A stretch of DNA of 18,226 nucleotides from JBMTVN01 sp046047235 (lineage in GTDB: Bacteria > Verrucomicrobiota > Verrucomicrobiia > Limisphaerales > JAHDYP01). A program made the position numbers and the translations under genes. Under the pieces are notes generated by a model. The model was not told where the DNA came from and made no database searches. It was given only the letters and a program-made list of their open reading frames with translations. Location of the stretch: contig JBJOII010000128.1 of assembly GCA_046047235.1 (NCBI GenBank), positions 1 through 18,226 on the forward strand. The letters run 5' to 3'. This document shows, piece after piece, positions 7,929-14,745 of the stretch (its first letter is position 1; the number at the start of each line of letters is the position of its first letter).

Positions 7929-8723
7929 TCAACTACTCGTGGAGGTCAGTTGGGTGAGTTGGTGATGGAGTTGAGGCGGGGCGCCGACGATGGCGTAGGA
8001 ACGTTGGCATGCCTGTTCATCCAGGCTTAGTTGGACGGGTTTGCCGTGGAGGTCGCTGAGGTGTCCGCCGCCTTCACTGAGTATCAGCAGCGGGGCGGCG
8101 ATGTCCCAAACCATACAGTTGAAGTTGACGATGCCGCCGAGTCGTCCGTCGATGGTGCAGGCGAAATCGACGAGGCTATTGGTGCAGCGGACGTTGCGCA
8201 CTTTTTGGGCGATGCGGGCCAGGGTTTTGCCCTGGGTGAGAGCGGCTTCGGGTTGTTCGTGGGCATCCATGCCCACGGCGCAGAGGATTTGGTCAAGTGA
8301 TTGTGCGGTGGAGACGGAGGTTGGCTTTCCGTTTTTGAGTGCGCCTTTGCCGAGCTCTGCAGTGTACACCAGCTCCTCAGCGGGCAGGACCATTGCGGCA
8401 GCTGTAGGCAGACCGTTGTCCAGGAGTGAAATCATGACACCGAACCAGGAGAGACCTGCAGCGAAGTTGGAGGTTCCGTCCAGAGGGTCGGCAATCCAGG
8501 TGTATTGGGAACGGCGGTTGATGAAGCCGCTTTCCTCCGTGAGCACGTTGTGATCGGGAAACCGCTGCTGGATGTAGTCACGGATATATTGGTCTGATGC
8601 GAGGTCGGCCTCTGTGACGATGCTGCTGGGGGATTCCTTGATGCGGACAGCGTGCGGCTGGTTGAAATGTTGGAGGAGGATTTGTGCGGCGGAGTGGGCG
8701 CATTCGAGGACGTGTTGGAGCAT
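7929..8723 (-). CDS. Inositol monophosphatase family protein
   Basis: A 264-residue, metal-dependent phosphatase of the IMPase/FBPase/CysQ superfamily. The motifs are in order: K-x-x-S-S-I-V-T-E-A-D (29-40), LTEES (61-65), the metal-binding DPLDGTSN (79-86) and WDIAAPLLILSEGGG (206-220). Possible substrates by family are inositol phosphates, 3'-phosphoadenosine phosphate or histidinol phosphate; the sequence does not decide. The frame is open upstream to 8945, but that part is Pro-rich low complexity containing a heptamer repeat and overlaps the preceding gene. The ATG at 8723 gives the normal family length and N-terminus. No Shine-Dalgarno is visible. It is the last gene of a - strand run (spacing 70 bases from the TPR gene), with the repeat in that gap. 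Confidence 0.9.
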   Translation of the reverse strand: MLQHVLECAHSAAQILLQHFNQPHAVRIKESPSSIVTEADLASDQYIRDYIQQRFPDHNVLTEESGFINRRSQYTWIADPLDGTSNFAAGLSWFGVMISLLDNGLPTAAAMVLPAEELVYTAELGKGALKNGKPTSVSTAQSLDQILCAVGMDAHEQPEAALTQGKTLARIAQKVRNVRCTNSLVDFACTIDGRLGGIVNFNCMVWDIAAPLLILSEGGGHLSDLHGKPVQLSLDEQACQRSYAIVGAPPQLHHQLTQLTSTSS

Positions 8724-8731
8724 AGGTGGCA

Positions 8732-8766
8732 GATGGGATATGGGATATGGGAGATGGGAGATGGGT
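8732..8766. repeat. Heptanucleotide tandem repeat, five units
   Basis: Five consecutive 7-base units on the + strand: GATGGGA, TATGGGA, TATGGGA, GATGGGA and GATGGGT. On the - strand this reads as TCCCAT[C/A] units just 9 bases upstream of the phosphatase ATG, between two genes of a likely operon. It resembles in kind the short tandem heptanucleotide repeats known from cyanobacteria. Confidence 0.9.
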
Positions 8767-8793
8767 TGTTGGTTGGGGTTCGATCTTCGGGGA

Positions 8794-9969
8794 TTAGGGT
8801 GGTGGGGAATGGACGGTGCGGGTGTGGTGGTGTCGGGCCATTTCGCGGGGGATGAAGCGGATTCGGTTGGCGGCCTGGTGGGCGGGGGCAGAGTCTGGGG
8901 CGGTGTCGATGATGCGTTGGAGGGCGGATTTGGCGGCGGTTTCATTGCCCGCGACCTTGATTTCGATATCGGCGAGGAGGTTGAGGTAGCGGGCGAGTTC
9001 CCTTGGGGTCAGGCGGCGGGACTGGAGGATGAGTTCGATTTGGTCGCGGGCCGGTTGGGCCTGGTTTTGTTCCCAGGCATAGATATCGATGAGTTTTTCG
9101 CGGGCGGCGGTATCGTGGGGGTGTGCGGTGAGGTGTTGGAGGATGGCGGGGATTTCGGCGGAGGCGTCCTTTGGGGTGAAGGATGGGGGCCTGCCAGTCT
9201 CGACTGGCGATCCCGAGCCGGCGGTGACGCGAATGACGTTGGTGTGGGGTTGGTTTTCGTAGTCGAGGTGGGCGAGCCGTTGTTCGGCGAGTTGGGCGGC
9301 GGGGGAGTCGGGTTGTTCCTGGAGTATGGCCTGGAGGTGTTGCCGGGCTGATTCCTGGTCATGGTTCAGGCGCAGGTGCCAATCCGCTAATTTGGTGTGG
9401 GCTATCGCGCAGTCACCCGGGTTGAGCGTTGATCCGTAGAGCCACGGGTAGAGGGTTCGGGTGGCTGAGGTAACGTCCTGCAGATCGACGGCTTCGATCT
9501 CGGCCTTCAGCAGTGATCCGGTGAAGTCTTGGGGAAATTTGTGCAGTTGTTCATCGATGGCTTGGATGGCGGCTTCGGGCTGACCCTTTTTCCGGCGCGC
9601 GATAGCGATGGAATAGAGCGGGACGGGTTTCGATTCCTCACCGGATCCGTCGAATAGACCTGCCAGGGGTTTGGAGATCCAGTCGCCGAAGTGACGTCCC
9701 CAGATGATACCGACGATGATTCCGGCGGTGGCGAGGAGGCCGACGAAGATGAGGGTAGAGCCGAAGGCGGCGACGAGGCCGCTGCTGCCGGCTGAACCTC
9801 CGAGCCATTTTCGGGCGAGGAAGGAGACGGCGGAGGCGATGGCGAGAGTGACCAGCCATTTGATCGCGATGGTGCCGGGTTCATCGGATCGGCTCAGAGT
9901 ACGCCAAAGGAGGGCGATAATCCCCGCGATGGTCAGGATCCAGAGGCAGACTGTGAGGAGATTGTGCAC
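8794..9969 (-). CDS. Membrane-anchored TPR-like protein of unknown function
   Basis: A 391-residue protein with three N-terminal hydrophobic segments (about 4-22, 36-52 and 64-90) followed by a soluble helical region. That region has tetratricopeptide-like pairs, for example AIARRKKGQPEAAIQAIDEQL, HTKLADWHLRLNHDQESARQHL and EKLIDIYAWEQNQAQPARDQI. A Pro-rich linker at about 255-275 divides the repeats. No catalytic motif is visible; TPR proteins of this layout act as inner-membrane scaffolds. The start is GTG at 9969 with no clear ribosome site, and the hydrophobic segment begins directly after it. The radical SAM gene ends 39 bases upstream, so the two are probably cotranscribed. No specific family is recognised, and the repeat boundaries are approximate. 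Confidence 0.75.
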   Translation of the reverse strand: MHNLLTVCLWILTIAGIIALLWRTLSRSDEPGTIAIKWLVTLAIASAVSFLARKWLGGSAGSSGLVAAFGSTLIFVGLLATAGIIVGIIWGRHFGDWISKPLAGLFDGSGEESKPVPLYSIAIARRKKGQPEAAIQAIDEQLHKFPQDFTGSLLKAEIEAVDLQDVTSATRTLYPWLYGSTLNPGDCAIAHTKLADWHLRLNHDQESARQHLQAILQEQPDSPAAQLAEQRLAHLDYENQPHTNVIRVTAGSGSPVETGRPPSFTPKDASAEIPAILQHLTAHPHDTAAREKLIDIYAWEQNQAQPARDQIELILQSRRLTPRELARYLNLLADIEIKVAGNETAAKSALQRIIDTAPDSAPAHQAANRIRFIPREMARHHHTRTVHSPPP

Positions 9970-10008
9970 GTGGGCTTTAGTGGATTGGACCGTTTTGGCG
10001 GGGGTAAG

Positions 10009-10974
10009 TCACGCACTGCCTGCGCAGTGGGGGCATTGGGTGGGAGGTGCTGGGGTTTGGGAGAGGTTCATTTTCAGGAGGGATTCCCGACGTTGTTCGT
10101 AGCACTGGGGGCAGTGGGAGAATTTTTCGAGATTCCAGAGGTCGGCGAAGACGCGGCCTGATTGCGATTGGAGGCATTGTGAGAGGGATATCTCGAGCGA
10201 GGAGAGTTTTGGTGGGGAGAAGAGGCCTTGGGTTTGGAGTTGGTTCAGGGCTCCGTTACCGGTGCGGGTGGGGATGATGACAGTGGCGGTGGAGTTGCAT
10301 TGCCGGGCGAAGCGCACCGATTGAACCGCCCAGTGAATGCCTTCCTCTTCGGAGAGGAAAGGTGGTCGGAGGAGGACGAACGTGCGGAGGTCGATGCAGT
10401 GCCGTAGCAGGGTGGAGGCGGCCTTTTGGAAGTCTTCGACAGTGATGCCTTTATTGAGTTTGGCGAGCACCTCCGGGTGGATGGTCTCGAGGCCCATGGC
10501 GATCTCGAGTTGTCCGGAGAGAGCATCGCGGAACTGGAGCACGGAGCTGCGGTGCACCAGGGACGGATGGGATTCCACGATGACGCGGTCGAAGTGGCCG
10601 CAAGCGTGAGCGATATCCTTCAGTTCGGAGGTGGGGACGGCTTTGGGGTCAAAGAAGCTGCCCGCGTTGTAGAGTTTGATGGTGTGGGCTGGGGGCAGCT
10701 TCTCCAGGGTCAACTGGATCTGGCGGACCAAGGAACCGGGGGGTGTTGGCCCCGGCAGGGTGTATTGCCAGAGATCGCACATCAGGCAGCGCCACGGGCA
10801 TTCGGAGTTGGTGAGGAACAGGGTTGCCGTATTCTCGATTTCGCCGGTGGCGGACCGTTCGGGCTCGACGACAAACGGTGCGGCTTGCCAGGGGTCCTGA
10901 GGATGACGGTTTCCCCGGTGTCGGAGGATCCACTGATTCCGATGCGATACTTTATCTGGATAGAGGTCGCTCAC
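10009..10974 (-). CDS. Radical SAM protein resembling archaeosine enzyme RaSEA (TIGR01210-like)
   Basis: A 321-residue radical S-adenosylmethionine enzyme. The [4Fe-4S] motif is C59-x3-C63-x2-C66 (SECPWRCLMCDLW). Downstream, IKLYNAGSFFDP (99-110), VIVESHPSLV (131-140), EIAMGLET (157-164), LNKGITVEDF (173-182) and LLRPPFLSEEEG (201-212) match my recollection of the RaSEA family, which in archaea completes archaeosine in tRNA from a lysine-preQ0 adduct. The C-terminus carries C288-P-Q-C291 and C314-P-H-C317, likely a zinc knuckle. The start is GTG at 10974 with AGAGG 11 bases upstream. It begins 18 bases after the amidotransferase-like gene, so an operon is very likely. No ArcS, TGT or preQ0 gene is in the window, so the substrate is unknown. 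Radical SAM class is certain; RaSEA resemblance is from memory, not a search. Confidence 0.85.
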   Translation of the reverse strand: MSDLYPDKVSHRNQWILRHRGNRHPQDPWQAAPFVVEPERSATGEIENTATLFLTNSECPWRCLMCDLWQYTLPGPTPPGSLVRQIQLTLEKLPPAHTIKLYNAGSFFDPKAVPTSELKDIAHACGHFDRVIVESHPSLVHRSSVLQFRDALSGQLEIAMGLETIHPEVLAKLNKGITVEDFQKAASTLLRHCIDLRTFVLLRPPFLSEEEGIHWAVQSVRFARQCNSTATVIIPTRTGNGALNQLQTQGLFSPPKLSSLEISLSQCLQSQSGRVFADLWNLEKFSHCPQCYEQRRESLLKMNLSQTPAPPTQCPHCAGSA

Positions 10975-10992
10975 GCGCCTCGATTCCTCTGC

Positions 10993-12318
10993 CTACGCGT
11001 AGAGCGAGAGGAACTTTTTACGGTACGTGGCTTCCTGCTCTGGGAGGTGTTGACGAAGTTCCTCCTTGCAGAGTGCACCGTGCTGAAAGCGTCGTTTCTC
11101 GAAGACTGGCATATCCATGCCGGTGAGGTGGCGGATGCCGTTGGCTGTGATTTCACCCTTCAGCGCGTAGAGACGGGGGACGTCGTAGTCGGTCAGGGCG
11201 ATGAAGGGGATTCCTTCGGCGATCTGGACGACGGCGGGGCGGGTGAAAGGGCTGAAGGCCTCGAAACCGAATTTGCGCGCGGGTGCGTAGGTGCGGGTGT
11301 AGCTGCGGCTGAGGCCGCCGCTGTAGGTGAGCGAATGTTTGATGCGTCCGACGCCCCAGCCTTCGTGATAGAGCATCTGGTTATGGACGACACTGCGAAT
11401 GGTGAGCTCGGGGTTTTCCTCGATGGGGTAGTCCTTGAGGTTTTCGTCACCGCCATCGCCATCGAGGAGATATTTCCAGTCCGGGTAACGCTCACGAATG
11501 CCACGGCAGAGGGCGAGGCCCATTGAGGCGCATTCGACGTCCAGAGGTTTGTAATCTTCTATGACTCGGACGGTTTCCCCGAGGTCGATGGTGGAGCGTT
11601 TGGCTTCGATGGGTTCGAGGAACAGTTCGAGGTCGAGTTGCTTGAGGAACTCGCGGGCTTGGGCGAGGTCTGGACCGTTGCCGAAGTCCAAGGTGAAAGC
11701 TTTGAGGCGGGAGAGGTTCATGCCCAGCTTCCGCATCATGTGATAGGTAGTGAGGAAGACGGCACCGCTGTCGACTCCGCCGGAGAAGCTGACGCCGACG
11801 GGGGCGCTTTCGGGGAGGTGTTTGAGCCACTTGCCGATTTCATCGGCGAGGGACTCGATGTAGCGTTTGCCGATCCCGTCGAGGTTAGTGGGGAGGGTGT
11901 CGTGTTTCGGATCGAAGAAGCGGGTGTAGGTGGGGTCTGGGTCCGGGCAGCCGACCAGTTGAACCTGCACCACGTAGTGGGCTGGGATCATGCGGGTGTA
12001 GCTGGGGTGGAACTGTTCGTCGAGCCCTTGGGAGCGGAGGTATTGATGGATGGCATCGATACGGTCGGCTACGATGAGGGCCGGGCCTTCGGTGCGTTTG
12101 GCGAGGAAGTAGCGCATGGGGCGGTCCAGGGAGCGGGCCATGCGGACGATTTTGCCTTCGCGGGCTAGGATGGCGAAGGAGCCGTCGATTTCGCGCACCG
12201 ATTCGGGGGATCCGGTAAGCACGCGACTGCGGGCTTCCTCGAGGGAAAGGTTGTAGATGCAATTGTGGTTTGGATCGAGGAGATCCACCACCTGTTCCAG
12301 ATATTGATGATTGTGCAT
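10993..12318 (-). CDS. Asparagine-synthetase-like protein lacking the Cys2 glutaminase nucleophile
   Basis: A 441-residue two-domain protein. Residues 1 to about 145 resemble the class II glutaminase domain (IDGSFAILAREGKIVRMARS at 44-63), but residue 2 is His where true glutaminases have Cys. The synthetase domain has the PP-loop SFSGGVDSGAVF (177-188) and DGDGGDEN (286-293), which correspond to the ATP-pyrophosphatase motifs of AsnB. It probably adenylates a carboxylate and uses ammonia or another amine, as beta-lactam synthetase does. The frame is open up to 12537, but that extension is Pro-rich, unlike any domain. The ATG at 12318 has GAGAG about 10 bases before it and fits the fold. It heads the likely operon with the radical SAM, TPR and IMPase-family genes, divergent from tRNA-Ser. 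The substrate is unknown. Confidence 0.85.
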   Translation of the reverse strand: MHNHQYLEQVVDLLDPNHNCIYNLSLEEARSRVLTGSPESVREIDGSFAILAREGKIVRMARSLDRPMRYFLAKRTEGPALIVADRIDAIHQYLRSQGLDEQFHPSYTRMIPAHYVVQVQLVGCPDPDPTYTRFFDPKHDTLPTNLDGIGKRYIESLADEIGKWLKHLPESAPVGVSFSGGVDSGAVFLTTYHMMRKLGMNLSRLKAFTLDFGNGPDLAQAREFLKQLDLELFLEPIEAKRSTIDLGETVRVIEDYKPLDVECASMGLALCRGIRERYPDWKYLLDGDGGDENLKDYPIEENPELTIRSVVHNQMLYHEGWGVGRIKHSLTYSGGLSRSYTRTYAPARKFGFEAFSPFTRPAVVQIAEGIPFIALTDYDVPRLYALKGEITANGIRHLTGMDMPVFEKRRFQHGALCKEELRQHLPEQEATYRKKFLSLYA

Positions 12319-12580
12319 AACGTCTGGTCTCTCGACAGGCTGGGCAGGGTGGCGTTGGGGCTGAGGGATAGCAAGCTGGAAGTCTTTGGTCGATAGAGGG
12401 GAGAGTGAAGAGAGGAGAGGGTGAGGTTCCTGTGTTTCCAAAGCGGCCGGGGTGAGGGTCGGGTGCGGGGTGAATCTGGAATGGAACACTTGCGATCTCT
12501 TGGGACGTTTTGGTAGCTTCTGCCGTCGCGCGGCCATGGCAGAACATCCCAGCGTTCTGAGTGGCGTGCTTTCTGAGGTT
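12319..12580. other. Divergent spacer between the amidotransferase-like gene and tRNA-Ser
   Basis: The - strand frame stays open here, but its translation is Pro/Arg/Gln-rich and resembles no domain, so I treat it as leader. It must hold the promoters for both the tRNA and the - strand operon, yet I cannot point to a convincing -35/-10 pair on either strand. No other gene is visible. Confidence 0.5.
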
Positions 12581-12671
12581 GGAGGGGTGGTATGAGTGGT
12601 TTATTGCGCCTGACTCGAAATCAGGAGTAGGTGAAAGCCTACCGCGGGTTCGAATCCCGCCCCCTCCGCCA
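12581..12671 (+). tRNA. tRNA-Ser(CGA)
   Basis: A class II tRNA reading UCG serine codons. The acceptor stem is GGAGGGG (12581-12587) with CCCCTCC (12661-12667), discriminator G at 12668 and encoded CCA at 12669-12671. The anticodon stem CCTGA/TCAGG encloses the loop CTCGAAA with CGA at 12616-12618. The long variable arm GTAGGTGAAAGCCTAC is typical of serine tRNAs. The T arm is GCGGG-TTCGAAT-CCCGC (12644-12660). The D stem is weak, GTA (12590-12592) with TGC (12605-12607) including a G-U pair, and the D loop is one base longer than in E. coli tRNA-Ser(CGA) as I recall it. There is no adjoining tRNA and no clear terminator in the 142 bases that follow. Confidence 0.96.
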
Positions 12672-12813
12672 ATTCCGAGGAAGATCCCGTTTCTTGCTGA
12701 TGGGGATTGTGGTCTGCCTTGATGGGCAGGCTGGGTCAGCTTGGTTTAGTTGCAACGGGTGGTGTTTCCGTGTGTCGAGCAAGGTCGTTGAATTGTGGGT
12801 GTTGTAAATAAAC

Positions 12814-13872
12814 ATGATTGCATTATCTTGCGGTGTGAATGGTTCGGTTCTAATGCGTGCGGCTGGGGGTGTGTTGCTTGCGTTGGGATTGGTTCAGGCG
12901 ATGGCTGTTGACCCTCAGGTATCTGCGAGCATGGGTGATGGGTTGCTACGGGTGTCGGGACGATTTACGCGGACGAACGGGGTGGTGACTTTATTGGAGA
13001 GTTGTGATCCGGGGGCGGGGTGGGAGCCGGTGGCTGCTTTTCCGATTTCCGAGGGGCAGACGACTTTAAGTTCGGATGGGGGGGGGATGGGGGCGGGAGA
13101 TGCGCATTTTTTCAGGTTGCAGGTGGAGTCGATTGAGTTGCCTTGGGAGATGGTCTGGATTGAGGAGGGTGAGTTTTTGATGGGGAGTCCGGAGAGTGAT
13201 GTATTGAGTCAGCCTCGGGAGCGGCCGCAGCATGTTGTGCGGGTGGAACCGGGTTTTTGGATGAGCAAGTATGAGGTGACGCAGGCGAAGTATGAGGAGT
13301 TGATGGGGGTTAACCCGAGCACTTACGCGGTTGGGGGCAACGTGCCGGTGGAGACCGTGAGTTGGGAGATGGCCATGGAATATTGCCGGAAGTTAACAGC
13401 GCGGGAGATGCAGGCGGGTCGGTTGCCTGAGGGGTATGTGTATCGTTTACCTACGGAGGAGGAGTGGGAGTATGCGTGTCGGGCGGGGACATCAACGAGC
13501 TGGAGTTTTGGTGATGATCAGGGGTTGTTGACGGCTTACGCGTGGTGGGGGCGCGGTGATGCGGGGGGGCATCCGCATGCGGTGGGGACCAAGATAAGGA
13601 ATGCGTGGGGCTTATATGACATGCACGGCAACGTGTTTGAGCATTGTCTGGATTTATTGGCGCCGTATCCGGGTGGGCCGGAGGAGAGCAATCCTACGCT
13701 TCGGGTGACGCGAGGGGGCAGTTTTTACTGTCCGAATTCCGTTGTGCGTTCGGCGGATCGTTCGCATTCACAGCCGCCGGATCACCGGGAATGGCTTTAT
13801 GGGCTGAGGGTGGTTTTGGGGTCGGAGCATGCTTTGGAGGAGCGCGGGTTGCTCTACGACACGGGGAGCTGA
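12814..13872 (+). CDS. Exported SUMF1/FGE-type domain protein lacking the second active-site Cys
   Basis: A 352-residue protein. Residues 1 to about 32 look like a signal peptide (hydrophobic core L21-M30, AMA/VD cleavage). Residues 34-105 resemble the module that ends two other genes here, with G-A-G-W-E-P-V and HFFRL. Residues 110-336 form the formylglycine-generating-enzyme-like domain: EMVWIEEGEFLMGSP, the segment YEVTQAKYEEL, YRLPTEEEWEYACRAGT and MHGNVFEHCLD, then RGGSFYC. Of the two catalytic cysteines of true FGE (human C336 and C341), only the first has a counterpart (C306); V311 sits at the second site. It is therefore more likely a binding or diverged member than an authentic sulfatase-activating enzyme. 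No sulfatase gene is nearby. The start at 12814 has no Shine-Dalgarno; an ATG at 12853 would also keep a hydrophobic leader. A G9 run lies at 13078-13086. Confidence 0.87.
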   Translation: MIALSCGVNGSVLMRAAGGVLLALGLVQAMAVDPQVSASMGDGLLRVSGRFTRTNGVVTLLESCDPGAGWEPVAAFPISEGQTTLSSDGGGMGAGDAHFFRLQVESIELPWEMVWIEEGEFLMGSPESDVLSQPRERPQHVVRVEPGFWMSKYEVTQAKYEELMGVNPSTYAVGGNVPVETVSWEMAMEYCRKLTAREMQAGRLPEGYVYRLPTEEEWEYACRAGTSTSWSFGDDQGLLTAYAWWGRGDAGGHPHAVGTKIRNAWGLYDMHGNVFEHCLDLLAPYPGGPEESNPTLRVTRGGSFYCPNSVVRSADRSHSQPPDHREWLYGLRVVLGSEHALEERGLLYDTGS

Positions 13873-13950
13873 GGTTTGCCGGGCTGGCGCTGCGAGCCCC
13901 TCCGGGGAGGGGGGAAGTCGGCCGATTTGCGTGTTCCGGTGAGTGGTGGA

Positions 13951-14724
13951 TCAGAGCGGGGTGGTAGGCCTGATCCATCCGTCCGGGTTGAGCTGGGCGA
14001 GGATGGGGAACTGGTCTTGCTGGGCGGCGAATGCGACGTCGGCCTGCAGGTCGGGCATGGTGAGGAGTCGTTTGCCATTACGGCTTTGGCTTAGTCCGTC
14101 GATGAGGGGGGAGCCCTGGGTTTGGTAGATCATGCGGGCCATGAGGGCGGAGTCGGCGACGTGTCCATCCGAGTAGATGTCCCAGAGGGCATGGCAGAGG
14201 GCTCCTGCGGCGAGGGTATCTTCGAGGGCGGCTTCTTCATAGGTGCCGGCACCGATGATGAGGAGGGATTGGGGTTTTAGATGACGGATATGTTGGGCGG
14301 TGGCGGTCAGGTTCAGGAAGGAGCTGACGAGGGTGGTGTGAGCTGGGCGTGCGGCATGGAGGGCGCGGGTGCCGTTGGTGGTGGTGACGATCAGTTCCTT
14401 TCCATGGATGGCGGGTGTATTGAATTCGCGTGGGGAGTTACCGAAGTCGAAGTTGGTGTTGCCGGAATCTTTGGTGGTGATGCGCAAGCCGTGGCGTTCA
14501 CCGCAGAGGAGGGCGTGGGGGTGGTCTTGTTTTACCTGGAGGGCTTGTTGGATGGAGGAGACAGGTCGGATTGCCTGAGCACCGTGGGCGAGCGCGGTGA
14601 TCATGCTGGTGGTGGCCCGGAGGATATCGAAGACCACACAGGTCGTGTTTTTGATTTGGTCGGCGGTCAGGGCGCAGAATTCATTCGGGGTGGAGAGGAC
14701 TTCGAGATGTGTGGCTGGGGGCAT
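13951..14724 (-). CDS. comB: 2-phosphosulfolactate phosphatase family protein (ComB)
   Basis: A 257-residue enzyme of the ComB family, which in methanogens removes phosphate from (2R)-2-phospho-3-sulfolactate on the way to coenzyme M; bacterial members have been linked to sulfolactate formation. Visible family motifs are VVFDILRATTSM (30-41), LLCGERHG (72-79), DFGNSPREF (93-101), TTTNGTRAL (114-122) and LEDTLAAGAL. The length is normal. The start is ATG at 14724, 21 bases after the glycosylase stop, indicating cotranscription. There is no clear Shine-Dalgarno. No phosphosulfolactate synthase (ComA) or sulfolactate dehydrogenase is in the window, so the physiological substrate is inferred from the family alone. 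It converges on the SUMF1-type gene with a 78-base gap that contains only a GC-rich hairpin without a T-run. Confidence 0.9.
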   Translation of the reverse strand: MPPATHLEVLSTPNEFCALTADQIKNTTCVVFDILRATTSMITALAHGAQAIRPVSSIQQALQVKQDHPHALLCGERHGLRITTKDSGNTNFDFGNSPREFNTPAIHGKELIVTTTNGTRALHAARPAHTTLVSSFLNLTATAQHIRHLKPQSLLIIGAGTYEEAALEDTLAAGALCHALWDIYSDGHVADSALMARMIYQTQGSPLIDGLSQSRNGKRLLTMPDLQADVAFAAQQDQFPILAQLNPDGWIRPTTPL

Positions 14725-14745
14725 GGCGCGATGGCTGTTTGGGTT

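Noticed and set aside
8724..8945. N-terminal extension of the IMPase-family protein
   Set aside because: Pro/Ser/Asn-rich translation overlapping the TPR gene and the heptamer repeat; the family N-terminus starts at the ATG at 8723.
8614..9351. + strand frame of 245 residues opposite the TPR gene
   Set aside because: Low-complexity Gly/Val/Glu translation over the heptamer repeat and the antisense of the TPR gene.
10426..11526. Long + strand frame (366 residues) opposite the radical SAM and amidotransferase-like genes
   Set aside because: Antisense shadow caused by the G-rich strand; composition is Gly/Val/Glu/Asp without domains, and both opposite frames carry clear enzyme motifs.
12581..12671. 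tRNA-Ser as an integration site of a mobile element
   Set aside because: No repeat of the tRNA 3' end, integrase or phage gene was found in the window.
13897..13914. GC-rich hairpin between the SUMF1-type and ComB genes as a terminator
   Set aside because: The loop is very tight and no T-run follows on either strand.
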